This document shows positions 51,751 through 60,421 of a DNA stretch of 64,000 nt, piece by piece (within the stretch, counting starts at the first letter, position 1; the number at the start of each line of letters is the position of its first letter). The position numbers and the translations under genes are program-made. This DNA is from Desulfoscipio gibsoniae DSM 7213 (GTDB lineage Bacteria > Bacillota > Desulfotomaculia > Desulfotomaculales > Desulfallaceae). The DNA is taken from positions 1,396,501 through 1,460,500 of the forward strand of contig NC_021184.1 of the NCBI RefSeq assembly GCF_000233715.2, written 5' to 3'. The notes under the pieces were generated by a model. The model saw nothing but the letters and a program-made list of their open reading frames with translations. It did no database searches and was not told where the DNA came from.

Positions 51751-52629
51751 ATGGTTTTTGAAAAGAAAGAGTATTGGAGATGGAAAGAATATAACTGGAA
51801 GAACCCGGATACTGACTGGCGTAAAGCCAATATTATCACTGCCGGCGTTGACGTGGGCTCAGTTAGTTCCCAGGCTGTAATTATGTGCGACGGTGAACTT
51901 TACGCATACTCCACTATGCGCACTGGTTCTAATAGCCCCAATAGCGCTTTAAATGCCATAAATTGGGCAATGGAAAGTACCGGCTTAAGCCTGGACGATA
52001 TTCATTTTAAAGTGGGTACGGGATATGGTCGCGTCAATATCCCTTTCGCTGATAAAGCAATAACGGAAATTGCTTGCCATGCTCGGGGTGCAAATTATAT
52101 GTACGGACCCACTGTGCGTACCATCCTGGATATGGGAGGACAGGATTGTAAAGCCATTCACTGTGATGAAAAAGGTAAAGTTACTTCCTTTCTGATGAAC
52201 GACAAATGTGCAGCTGGTACCGGACGTGGTATGGAGGTTTTTGCCGACCTGCTTAATATATCCATTGAAGAAGTTGGTGATAGATCGCTTCAAGTGGAAA
52301 AAGAGCCTGAGCCGGTAAGCAGCACCTGCGTGGTATTCGCCAAATCGGAGGCAATTGCCCTATTGCGTTCGGGCTGGTCCACTGAAAAAGTACTGGCCGC
52401 ATATTGCCTGGCTATGGCTCGCCGCGTTGTATCGCTCATAGAGAGGAACGGTATGGAGCTTGATTTTGCAATAACCGGTGGCATTGCCAAAAACGATGGT
52501 GTGGTAAGTAGGATAGAGAAAGAAATGGGTGTTAAAGCCTTAAAGCCCAAACATGATACTCAAATAGCCGGTGCTCTGGGGGCAGCTCTATTTGCCAAGG
52601 CACTGGTGGAAAAATCCGGGGAAAAGTGA
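51751..52629 (+). CDS. BcrA/BadF-like ATPase subunit (reductase activator)
   Basis: A 292-residue ATPase of the same family but with different features: an N-terminal extension rich in Trp (EYWRWKEYNWKNP), then ITAGVDVGSVSSQAVIM, the canonical LDMGGQDCKAI motif, and cluster ligands Cys153 (NDKCAAGTG) and Cys193 (SSTCVVFAK). Two unlike ATPases in tandem are the mark of class I benzoyl-CoA reductases; 2-hydroxyacyl-CoA dehydratases use one homodimeric activator. ATG behind TAGGGGA. It reads into the ferredoxin-like gene after 33 nt. Confidence 0.88.
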   Translation: MVFEKKEYWRWKEYNWKNPDTDWRKANIITAGVDVGSVSSQAVIMCDGELYAYSTMRTGSNSPNSALNAINWAMESTGLSLDDIHFKVGTGYGRVNIPFADKAITEIACHARGANYMYGPTVRTILDMGGQDCKAIHCDEKGKVTSFLMNDKCAAGTGRGMEVFADLLNISIEEVGDRSLQVEKEPEPVSSTCVVFAKSEAIALLRSGWSTEKVLAAYCLAMARRVVSLIERNGMELDFAITGGIAKNDGVVSRIEKEMGVKALKPKHDTQIAGALGAALFAKALVEKSGEK

Positions 52630-52662
52630 TGCCCCGTTAAATGGGTGGCTGAGGTGAAAATT

Positions 52663-52944
52663 ATGATTGCTAATTATGGCTACAAAGATGGTGCCGGTGA
52701 GTTTTTTATCAGTATTGATACTGAGAAGTGCGCCTCTTGTGTAGAAAAGCCATGTGTAAAAGCTTGCCCGGAACAAATATTTTATATTTACGAGGATGAC
52801 TATGATGATGAGGTTGTTGGTGTTAGGGATAAAAGCCGTAACCAATTACAATATATTTGCGCGCCATGCAAACCATCTACCGGCGAGCCAAAGCTAACTT
52901 GTACAGAAGCCTGCACCTCCGGAGCTATTAAACATTCCTGGTAA
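52663..52944 (+). CDS. ferredoxin-like protein with two non-standard cysteine clusters
   Basis: A 93-residue protein. Eight cysteines lie in two groups: CASCVEKPCVKAC (CX2CX4CX3C) and CAPC...C...C (CX2C, then CTEAC after about 11 residues). Two [4Fe-4S] clusters are likely but spacing differs from classic CX2CX2CX3CP ferredoxins. An acidic stretch (YEDDYDDEVV) lies between. ATG at 52663 follows GAGGTGA. Directly after the two ATPases, it is a good candidate electron donor of the aryl-CoA reductase-like system. Confidence 0.75.
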   Translation: MIANYGYKDGAGEFFISIDTEKCASCVEKPCVKACPEQIFYIYEDDYDDEVVGVRDKSRNQLQYICAPCKPSTGEPKLTCTEACTSGAIKHSW

Positions 52945-52945
52945 A

Positions 52946-54823
52946 ATGTGCAACCAGTGGGAAAGCCAGCTCATACAACAATACCTTCAAGAATACGGTC
53001 AACTGCCGCCAGAAGGTAATGAAGAACTGGATGACCTCTTTAAAAGGGGGAATATCTACTACATGAATATGGAAGAGTATAAAGATTTAATTCAAGTGCC
53101 CTTGGGCAGAGTTCATGCCGACAAAGTTATTAATAATGCCAGAATAATCAATACTTACACCGGCAAGGTACAGTCCGGGCTCAAGGTGGCTATAAAGGGT
53201 AGCCGAATTGCTTATGTCGGCACATCAGATAGTATGGTAGGTGAGGAAACAGAAGTTATTGATGCCACGGGGATGTTTCTGGCACCGGGTTATATTGATC
53301 CCCACGGACATACTGATTTTGGCGCTAATCCAATAACTCTGGTAAATGAAATACTTCCCCGGGGTACAACGGCTATAATGACTGATACTAAATCATTAAC
53401 AGCGGCCCTGGGGGTAACTGGTATTCAGGCTTTGCTGGATATGACCGAACAACTGCCATTGAAATTCTTTTATGCTGTTACTGCAGCCAATCCGATTTTT
53501 CCACATCTTGAGGGTGAAGAAAGCCTCTCCATGGAGGAGTATACCAGATTCATCAATCACCCCAGGGTGCTTGCGGTGGGTGAGTTGGTAAGCTGGGTCA
53601 GGGCTATCGATCTTGATGAAACGGTATTAAGCAAACTAAATCTGGCTCGCCGTTTGAATAAGCGCATAGAGGGCCATGGAGCAGGTTGTTCGCCTGAAAC
53701 ACTAAATGCTTTGATAAATGTCGGCATAACATCTTGTCATGAGAGCATTACCCCGGAGGAAATACAACACCGGATTAACCTTGGTATACATGCCATGCTT
53801 CGACATGGATCTATTCGCAGTGATTTGGAAGCCCTTTCGCGTGTAATTACTATGGACCCGGAGTTGGATACCAGATGGATGATGTTAACTCCGGACTGCT
53901 TTAGCCCGGGTGATATTTTAACCCACGGCTATATGGTATTTTTGGTTGAAGAAGCTATCAGGTGCGGTGTACCTCCGGTGAAGGCGATACAAATGGCAAC
54001 TATAAATCCTGCTCAATACCTGGGGATTGACCGGGTGGTGGGAGGGATTGGACCCTCACGATATGCGGATATACTATTTTTGGAGCACCCGTCATTACCT
54101 GCTCCGGTAAAGGTAATGGTCAATGGTGAGATAGTGGCGGAAAACGGTAAATTAATACAACATTCTCAACTAAATTGCCCACGCTTTCATCCTGGGAACT
54201 GGCGCTCCGGACGGGTGCCTTCCTTTAAGGCTGCTGTAACCGAGCATTTTTTAGTTAAGGCCGTTGCAGCGGATGGAGAATATGAGCAAGTTCCCGTGAT
54301 AAAAATTGTAAATCGTACTATCACCAAGTTAGATTATGTGAAACTACCGGTAAAATCCGGCGAACTTATAATTAATGACGAAGATATACTTAAAATTAGT
54401 ATGTTACACATTAATAGGGATAGGTTTGCCACGGCGTTTATGAAAGGCTACGGTGCTTCTATTGGCGGTTTGGCCACCAGCACTGCCCACGACCACCATA
54501 CACCATTTGTAATAGGTAATAATGAAGATGATATGGCACTAGCCTTTAACCGGATGATGGAAATAGGTGGTGGACTTGTGCTGGTGGATGGAGGGCAAAT
54601 TAAAGGAGAATGTCCAATGGTTATAGGAGGAATTATGTCAAACCGGGACATGGGTAGCCTGAATAGAGAATTAAAGGTGATTGAACAGTATCTCATGGAA
54701 AGGGGTTGTAAATCCGGTCCTTTGATAACACTGGACTTTTTGGCGCATACAGGAGTGCCTTTTATCAGAATAACCCCTTCCGGACTGTACGATGTGCGCA
54801 GTAAGGAGATTTTATTTTCATAA
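52946..54823 (+). CDS. divergent adenine-deaminase-family amidohydrolase, copy 1
   Basis: A 625-residue amidohydrolase-superfamily protein like adenine deaminase (Ade). Metal motif HGH is in GYIDPHGHTDFG; EGHGAG, CHESIT and a late Asp in LTPDCF supply the other ligands. The C-terminal Ade-type domain (GGGLVLVDGGQI) is present. It lacks the IESS Glu and the DPHEI segment found in true Ade, so another cyclic amide or amine may be the substrate. The first 50 residues are an extra segment. It begins 1 nt after the ferredoxin-like gene. Confidence 0.72.
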   Translation: MCNQWESQLIQQYLQEYGQLPPEGNEELDDLFKRGNIYYMNMEEYKDLIQVPLGRVHADKVINNARIINTYTGKVQSGLKVAIKGSRIAYVGTSDSMVGEETEVIDATGMFLAPGYIDPHGHTDFGANPITLVNEILPRGTTAIMTDTKSLTAALGVTGIQALLDMTEQLPLKFFYAVTAANPIFPHLEGEESLSMEEYTRFINHPRVLAVGELVSWVRAIDLDETVLSKLNLARRLNKRIEGHGAGCSPETLNALINVGITSCHESITPEEIQHRINLGIHAMLRHGSIRSDLEALSRVITMDPELDTRWMMLTPDCFSPGDILTHGYMVFLVEEAIRCGVPPVKAIQMATINPAQYLGIDRVVGGIGPSRYADILFLEHPSLPAPVKVMVNGEIVAENGKLIQHSQLNCPRFHPGNWRSGRVPSFKAAVTEHFLVKAVAADGEYEQVPVIKIVNRTITKLDYVKLPVKSGELIINDEDILKISMLHINRDRFATAFMKGYGASIGGLATSTAHDHHTPFVIGNNEDDMALAFNRMMEIGGGLVLVDGGQIKGECPMVIGGIMSNRDMGSLNRELKVIEQYLMERGCKSGPLITLDFLAHTGVPFIRITPSGLYDVRSKEILFS

Positions 54824-54846
54824 AGTTAATATTTTAAACTCTTTCG

Positions 54847-54893
54847 CAAGCTTTAAGGTTGTACAGGTTGGAATTGTACAACCTTAAAGCTTG
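54847..54893 (+). terminator. 19-bp perfect inverted repeat, possible terminator
   Basis: Arms of 19 nt (54847-54865 and 54875-54893) with a 9-nt loop, followed by TATTTTG. It lies 23 nt after the amidohydrolase stop. The length is unusual for a terminator, so a small repeat element is also possible. Confidence 0.6.
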
Positions 54894-54948
54894 TATTTTG
54901 CTGCAGCTAAATACTTTTGACGACTAATCGCCAGCAATGCTTAAAAAC

Positions 54949-55000
54949 AAAAAACCGGTCAAAGTATTCATAATTATATGTATAATTTGCCGGTTTTTTA
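54949..55000. terminator. bidirectional terminator between convergent genes
   Basis: AAAAACCGG...CCGGTTTTTT with A-run and T-run flanks and an inner AT-rich loop. It serves the amidohydrolase (plus) and the CoA ligase (minus). Confidence 0.7.
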
Positions 55001-55069
55001 TTGTTTCTATTTAAAAAATTTTGAGAAAATTAATTTTATCTATCTTAACTTTTAAAACAACTAAAATTT

Positions 55070-56653
55070 TTATTCCAACACAGTAGATTCAATGGCCTGC
55101 TGCCTTAACTTATACCTTTGAATTTTGCCCGTTGCTGTTTTAGGCAGTTCTTCAACCGGTACAACCCAACGCGGGTACTTATAAGGAGCAATATTCGATT
55201 TGACAAATTTCTTTAACTCTTCTAAAAGCTGATCATTAGAATCTACATTTTGTTTAAAAACTACATAAGCAAGTGGCTTATACATTCCATCAGAATCAGG
55301 TTTGCCCACCACACCGCATTCAAGCACTGCCGGGTGAGCCATTAATGCATTTTCAACTTCCACTGGAGAGACCCATATTCCGCCAGCCTTGATCATATCA
55401 TCGCCCCGGCCGACATAGAAGAAATATCCATCTTCATCTTGATAGTATTTATCACCGGTATTTATCCATTCACCGATGAAGGTTTCTTTGGTTTTCTGGT
55501 GTTTGTTCCAGTAATAAGCCGCTATGCTATCCCCTTTAACCATTAAAGTACCGACTTCACCTTGCGGTACGCGGTTTCCATCGGCATCCAAAATCTTAGC
55601 TTCATAACCCGGTACAACTTGACCAGTGCTTCCTGGTTTAATTGCACCCGGTCTATTGCTTATAAATATATGCAATACTTCTGTGGAACCTATGCCATCT
55701 AATATTTCCAGTCCAAACTTTTCCTTCCACTTTAAAAATATTGGTGCGGGTAATGATTCGCCGGCTGATGCACAATGCCTGATGGAACTCAAATCATAAT
55801 CCCGTTCTGCATTTTCTATTTGCAGTATTGCACCATAGGATGTTGGTACTCCAAAATAAAGTGTGGGGCGGTATTTAGTAACAGTTTTCAATACTGATTC
55901 CGGCGTCGGTCTTTGAGGTACTAATACTGTGGATGCACCAACGCTGAAAGAAAAGTACAGGCCGTTACCAAGCCCGTAGGCAAAGAATAATTTGGCCACT
56001 GAAAAAGTAATATCATTTTCATTGATACCGAGAATGCCCTTGGCATAATATTCGGCACAGTAAATCATATCGTGATGCAAATGCACGGCACCCTTTGGAA
56101 AACCGGTGGTTCCCGAACTATAAAGCCAAAAGGCAGGGTCGTCCGCTGTTGTGGCAGCAGTGGACAAATCCGTGGCTGACTTTTTCAAAAGGTCTGAAAA
56201 ATTAAAATACTTTTCAGGTGCGTCATCGCCAACCACAATGATGTGCTTTAGATATAGAAGCTCATCGTATATTTCAATAATGTTGCCCAGTAGTTCCTGG
56301 CTGACAATTATTGCTTTAGCACGGCTGTCGTTTAATAAGTAAAGGTAGTCTCTCGGTTTAAGCATTGTATTGGTGGGAACCGGTACAGCACCGATTTTCA
56401 TAGCACCAAAAAAACTGTAAGCAAACTCGGGACAATCAAAAAGCAACAGCATTACCCTGTCTTCTAATCCTATTCCCAAAGTTAATAATGCATTACCGGT
56501 ACGATTTACGTTTTCATATACCTCCTGATAAGTAATAGTTTTATCTTCATAATAGATAGCTACTCTTTCACCACGTCCCGCCTTAATGTTTTGGTCTACA
56601 AAATACTCTGCAGCATTAAATTTTTCCGCAAAAATTATTGGTGATGGTGACAT
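55070..56653 (-). CDS. benzoate-CoA ligase family protein
   Basis: A 527-residue ANL ligase most like benzoate/4-hydroxybenzoate-CoA ligases. P-loop FWLYSSGTTGFPKGAVH, the following HHDMIYCAEYYAKGILGI segment, acyl-AMP motif LDGIGSTEVLHIFISN, hinge GRGDDMIKAGGIWVSPVEVE and catalytic Lys in PKTATGKIQRYKLR are all present. ATG at 56653 follows GGGGGAG. It lies downstream of the sigma-54 activator on the same strand. It would supply an aryl-CoA for the reductase-like enzyme; the natural acid is unproven. Confidence 0.88.
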   Translation of the reverse strand: MSPSPIIFAEKFNAAEYFVDQNIKAGRGERVAIYYEDKTITYQEVYENVNRTGNALLTLGIGLEDRVMLLLFDCPEFAYSFFGAMKIGAVPVPTNTMLKPRDYLYLLNDSRAKAIIVSQELLGNIIEIYDELLYLKHIIVVGDDAPEKYFNFSDLLKKSATDLSTAATTADDPAFWLYSSGTTGFPKGAVHLHHDMIYCAEYYAKGILGINENDITFSVAKLFFAYGLGNGLYFSFSVGASTVLVPQRPTPESVLKTVTKYRPTLYFGVPTSYGAILQIENAERDYDLSSIRHCASAGESLPAPIFLKWKEKFGLEILDGIGSTEVLHIFISNRPGAIKPGSTGQVVPGYEAKILDADGNRVPQGEVGTLMVKGDSIAAYYWNKHQKTKETFIGEWINTGDKYYQDEDGYFFYVGRGDDMIKAGGIWVSPVEVENALMAHPAVLECGVVGKPDSDGMYKPLAYVVFKQNVDSNDQLLEELKKFVKSNIAPYKYPRWVVPVEELPKTATGKIQRYKLRQQAIESTVLE

Positions 56654-56881
56654 TATTACTCCCCCTTCCTTTAGCAGCATACAGTAGCAAATAAGATGCC
56701 TAATTTTTTGTTTCATATCTAATTAGTTGTCCAAGTGGCCTGAATGGCGCAAATTTAGCGGTGATTGGTTATTTGCAGATATAATGTCTTAATAATTAGT
56801 TGGTGCCAAATTGATTTTTGGTGCCTGGTTGAACCATTTTTTTTCAGTATTGCACCATGCTCTATATGCGTTTAATTAGTA
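56654..56881 (-). other. gap between the sigma-54 activator and the ligase gene
   Basis: Contains TTGGTGCC repeated at 56801 and 56817 (as TTGGTGCC), within a loose dyad. On the minus strand TTGGCACC appears twice, close to a -24 element, but a correct -12 GC is missing. Not called as a promoter. Confidence 0.35.
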
Positions 56882-58381
56882 TTACTTGCTGGCATTATGC
56901 CTTTTTTGTGTTTTTATATTATAACGCGCCATTTTACGGATTACACTGGAATGTGAAATGCCCAATGCCTTAGCTGCTTTTCGTGATGTTGTGTAACGAT
57001 TTATAGCCATATCCAGTAACTCTTTATCCAGTATATCATGTGCATCCTTTATCGGCAGTAAATAGTTAATGGTAACTGGTGGAATTGTTTTCTTATCATG
57101 CAGTAGCAGCTGTTCTTTGACCTGCTGAGCCTGAATAACATCTCCTTCATACAGGATAACCAGTCGCTCAATAATGTTTTCCATTTCTCGAACATTACCG
57201 GGCCAGGAGTATCTCTCCAATTCCGTAAGTGCTTCAGAATCCAACCGTTTTTCTATTTTATGTTTTTCCTTGCATTTCTTAAGAAAATGCAGTGCCAGCG
57301 GTGCAATGTCTTCAATGCGTTGGCGTAGTGGAGGAACTTTTATGGGTATTACATTAATACGGTAATAAAGATCCTCCCGGAAAGTACCCTCTCGTACACA
57401 TTCCCACAAATCTTTATTAGCAGCGGCAATAACTCTAACATCAACCTTTATGGGCTTGGTGCCGCCCAATCGATAAAGCACTTGTTCTTGTAGTACGCGC
57501 AGCAGCTTACCTTGTATACTTAACGGCATTTCGGCTATTTCATCCAACATAATTGAGCCCTTATTAGCCAGTTCAAATAGTCCCATTTTCCCTTGTTTTT
57601 TAGCCCCTGTGAAGGCACCTGCCTCGTAGCCGAAAAGCTCTGCTTCCAGTAAAGTCTCAGGGATGGCGCAGCAGTTAATTTGTACAAATTTGCCATACTT
57701 TGCCCTGTCACCACTATTATGTATAACCCTGGCAACTATTTCTTTACCGACGCCAGACTCACCGGTAATTAACACTGTACTATCTGTTTGGGCTAACTTG
57801 ATAGCTAAATATAAAATCTTTTGCATTTCCTTGTTTTCAACAATAACCGTGTCATGATGAAACTTTTCTAACAATAACTGGTAAAGTTCAGTATGATACT
57901 GTTCATTTAAAATTTGAGTTTGTTGCAATTTTTCCTTTAATTGGTTTAATTCAGTAATATCCCGAACATTAGTTATTACGCCCGTTACTTTGCCCAAATG
58001 GTCGAACACAGGATTGCCCGTCACCAGCACCTCTTTGCCCGTTGGGTTAATATATTGATAAGCAGTAACTGTGCGCTTTTCCTGTAAAGCTTTAATGGTT
58101 ACAGATTCCCATTTAAAAATACCTTTCCTGAATAAATCATCTATTCGCTTACCGATAAAATAGCTATCGTCAAGACCGGTTAAGCGAGCTAAGGCCTGAT
58201 TTATTCTAACACCTCTGCCATGCACATCTGTAATCATAACACCATCAAAAGAGGTTTCGATAATAGTGTCCAGTTGGTTGTAGAGATGCCGAACGGTATT
58301 TAATTCGGAGGACACCCGTTCAAGCTCAGTTATATTTTGAAAAATTGATTGGGATGGTAGAGAAAAATTTTTCAGAACCAT
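56882..58381 (-). CDS. sigma-54-dependent PAS-domain transcription activator
   Basis: A 499-residue regulator. A PAS domain at about 30-145 (SFDGVMITDVHGRGVRINQALARLTGL). The AAA+ domain from about 165 has Walker A GESGVGKE, the sigma-54 contact loop GAFTGA, and Walker B IMLDEIAEMP. The C-terminal TyrR/Fis-type HTH shows AAKALGISHSSVIRKMARYNIK. ATG behind AAAGGGG. It is placed between the ligase gene and the divergent amidohydrolase, likely controlling one or both. Confidence 0.9.
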   Translation of the reverse strand: MVLKNFSLPSQSIFQNITELERVSSELNTVRHLYNQLDTIIETSFDGVMITDVHGRGVRINQALARLTGLDDSYFIGKRIDDLFRKGIFKWESVTIKALQEKRTVTAYQYINPTGKEVLVTGNPVFDHLGKVTGVITNVRDITELNQLKEKLQQTQILNEQYHTELYQLLLEKFHHDTVIVENKEMQKILYLAIKLAQTDSTVLITGESGVGKEIVARVIHNSGDRAKYGKFVQINCCAIPETLLEAELFGYEAGAFTGAKKQGKMGLFELANKGSIMLDEIAEMPLSIQGKLLRVLQEQVLYRLGGTKPIKVDVRVIAAANKDLWECVREGTFREDLYYRINVIPIKVPPLRQRIEDIAPLALHFLKKCKEKHKIEKRLDSEALTELERYSWPGNVREMENIIERLVILYEGDVIQAQQVKEQLLLHDKKTIPPVTINYLLPIKDAHDILDKELLDMAINRYTTSRKAAKALGISHSSVIRKMARYNIKTQKRHNASK

Positions 58382-58548
58382 TGGTACAACCCCTTTGCAG
58401 ATGCATAAATAAAGCTTAAATATATTTTACAATCAATATGGCCACCTGTCTGTTAAGCAAAGGGAGGAATTGTGGGCTAGCCCAAAAGTATTAAATCTTT
58501 AAATAGTGTCACGAGTTATCTGTTGATTAGTAAATATTTATAATGTTC

Positions 58549-58578
58549 TGGAAAGTTGTATTATGCTGGTGATATAAT
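58549..58578 (+). promoter_or_regulatory. extended -10 promoter before the second amidohydrolase
   Basis: TGATATAAT at 58570-58578 with a weak -35 TGGAAA at 58549 and an 18-nt spacer. The start codon is 34 nt later with TGGAGG before it. Confidence 0.5.
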
Positions 58579-58611
58579 TAATTTTATATAAACTATTATT
58601 ATGGAGGTTTT

Positions 58612-60375
58612 ATGAAAAATCAAAAATTGCGACCTTTAAACAGGCAGAGTTTATATAATTTAATTTGTACTGCAAAGGGTGACGTCAAAGCTGACCTCTA
58701 TATTACAGATAGTATGGTGGTAAATGTTTACACAGGTGAATTAGTTAAGTCAAATGTGGCAATAAAAGGTCGCCATATAGCATATGTGGGTGATGCAGTC
58801 AACATGGTTGGAAAGGAAACCCGGGTGCTGAATGCAAAAGGTTTATATCTTTGTCCCGGATATATTGAACCTCATGCCCATCCTTTTCAAACATATAACC
58901 CGGTTACCCTGGCCGAAAAAGTAATGACTTTGGGAACTACTACTTTAATATGCGACAGCCTATTTTTTTTTAATAACATGGATGAAAGGCAGCTGACCCA
59001 TCTCTGGCAAGAACTAGCTGAACTGCCGGTAAAAATACTTTGGGGGGTTCGCCTGGATCCCCAAACATATTCCCCTCAGCGTATGGAACAATTCTCAATG
59101 CAAAGAATTGAGTACCTATTGGACCAAACGGTGGCCAGGCAGGCAGGGGAACTCACTGACTGGCCTTCACTGATTTCCGGCAGGGAACAAATGCTTAATA
59201 ATATGCTCACGGCAAGCCGGTTAGGCAAACGTGTTGAGGGCCATGCGCCCGGAGCGTCCTTGCAAACTTTAAACGCGCTGACATCCGGAGGGGTAACAGC
59301 TTGTCATGAAAGTATTACGGGGGAGGAAGCTATACAACGTTTGCGCCTGGGCATGTACGCTACGTTGCGTCATAGTTCACTCAGACCGGATCTGCCTAAA
59401 TTACTGCAGGATTTATTAAACGCCAAAGTGGATTTGCGCAGAACCATGATTACCACTGATGGTACAACACCTCCAACCATACAACATGGATTCACCGATT
59501 ATATACTGCGTTTAGCCATTGAATCCGGCTTGCCCCCGGTGGAAGCTTACCGTATGGCTACTATCAATCCGGCGACATACTACGGATTAGACAATGAACT
59601 GGGCGGTATAGCCCCCGGTAAGCTGGCAGACATTCTTTTCCTGGAGGATCTGACCAACCCTACACCTGTAAAAGTGTTAACTGAAGGTACTTTGGCGGCG
59701 GAAAAAGGCAGAAAGCTTATAGAATTTGATCAACCTAACTGGCAAGACTATAACATTACTTCGATCTCGAGTTATCATATTGAGAGGACTGATATTATAC
59801 CCCCTGCTTATGATGGTTTATTTCCAGTAATGCAGTTTGTCAGCCCGGCAATAACCAAACAACGGGATTTAAAACTGCCGGTGCGGGATGGTGTGATAGA
59901 CATAACCGGTGAATCCGGCTTGATTTATGCCGCCCTGCTGGACCATATGGGGAACTGGATCTGTAGCGGAATAGCTGGCGGATTTGCTGACGACCTGTCC
60001 GGAATGGCCTGTTCTAATACCTATTCAGGTGATATTGCGGTGTTGGGGAGAAATCCTGAGGAGATGTTGCGAGCCACCAGGCGTGTGTTTGACATTGGAG
60101 GTGGTGTGGTGGTTGCTGAAGATGGGCAAATAGTTTTCGAATTACCCCTGACTCTGGGTGGTATGATGAGCGACCAGTCCCTTGATGAATTAATTGCAAA
60201 ATGTCAAGAACTGTACTCATTACTGGCTAAAAAAGGCCATACTCATTATGACTTGTTGTATACTATCCATTTTCTTTCTGCCACCCACTTGCCGGAAATT
60301 CGTTTATCTCCGCATGGTATTTTTGCCGTGAAAGAAAAAAAAGTGTTAATGCCGACCAGGAAAATAGGTATTTGA
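58612..60375 (+). CDS. divergent adenine-deaminase-family amidohydrolase, copy 2
   Basis: A 587-residue paralogue of the protein at 52946, without the 50-residue N-terminal extension. Ligands: HAH in GYIEPHAHPFQ, EGHAPG, CHESIT, and Asp in MITTDGTTP. The C-terminal domain has GGGVVVAEDGQIVFELPLTLGG. The DPHEI and IESS features of true adenine deaminase are missing here too, replaced by CDSLFFF and HAHPFQ. The two genes bracket the benzoate-CoA ligase and sigma-54 regulator, suggesting related substrates. Confidence 0.72.
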   Translation: MKNQKLRPLNRQSLYNLICTAKGDVKADLYITDSMVVNVYTGELVKSNVAIKGRHIAYVGDAVNMVGKETRVLNAKGLYLCPGYIEPHAHPFQTYNPVTLAEKVMTLGTTTLICDSLFFFNNMDERQLTHLWQELAELPVKILWGVRLDPQTYSPQRMEQFSMQRIEYLLDQTVARQAGELTDWPSLISGREQMLNNMLTASRLGKRVEGHAPGASLQTLNALTSGGVTACHESITGEEAIQRLRLGMYATLRHSSLRPDLPKLLQDLLNAKVDLRRTMITTDGTTPPTIQHGFTDYILRLAIESGLPPVEAYRMATINPATYYGLDNELGGIAPGKLADILFLEDLTNPTPVKVLTEGTLAAEKGRKLIEFDQPNWQDYNITSISSYHIERTDIIPPAYDGLFPVMQFVSPAITKQRDLKLPVRDGVIDITGESGLIYAALLDHMGNWICSGIAGGFADDLSGMACSNTYSGDIAVLGRNPEEMLRATRRVFDIGGGVVVAEDGQIVFELPLTLGGMMSDQSLDELIAKCQELYSLLAKKGHTHYDLLYTIHFLSATHLPEIRLSPHGIFAVKEKKVLMPTRKIGI

Positions 60376-60421
60376 ACTACTGAACTGGTTTTTGCGATTT
60401 TCACAGAAAGGCGGTAGCATA

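Noticed and set aside
44252-58578. A shared CTGGAAA...TGATATAAT promoter at 44252 and 58549
   Set aside because: The two have the same words but different spacing, so it is explained by ordinary extended -10 promoters.
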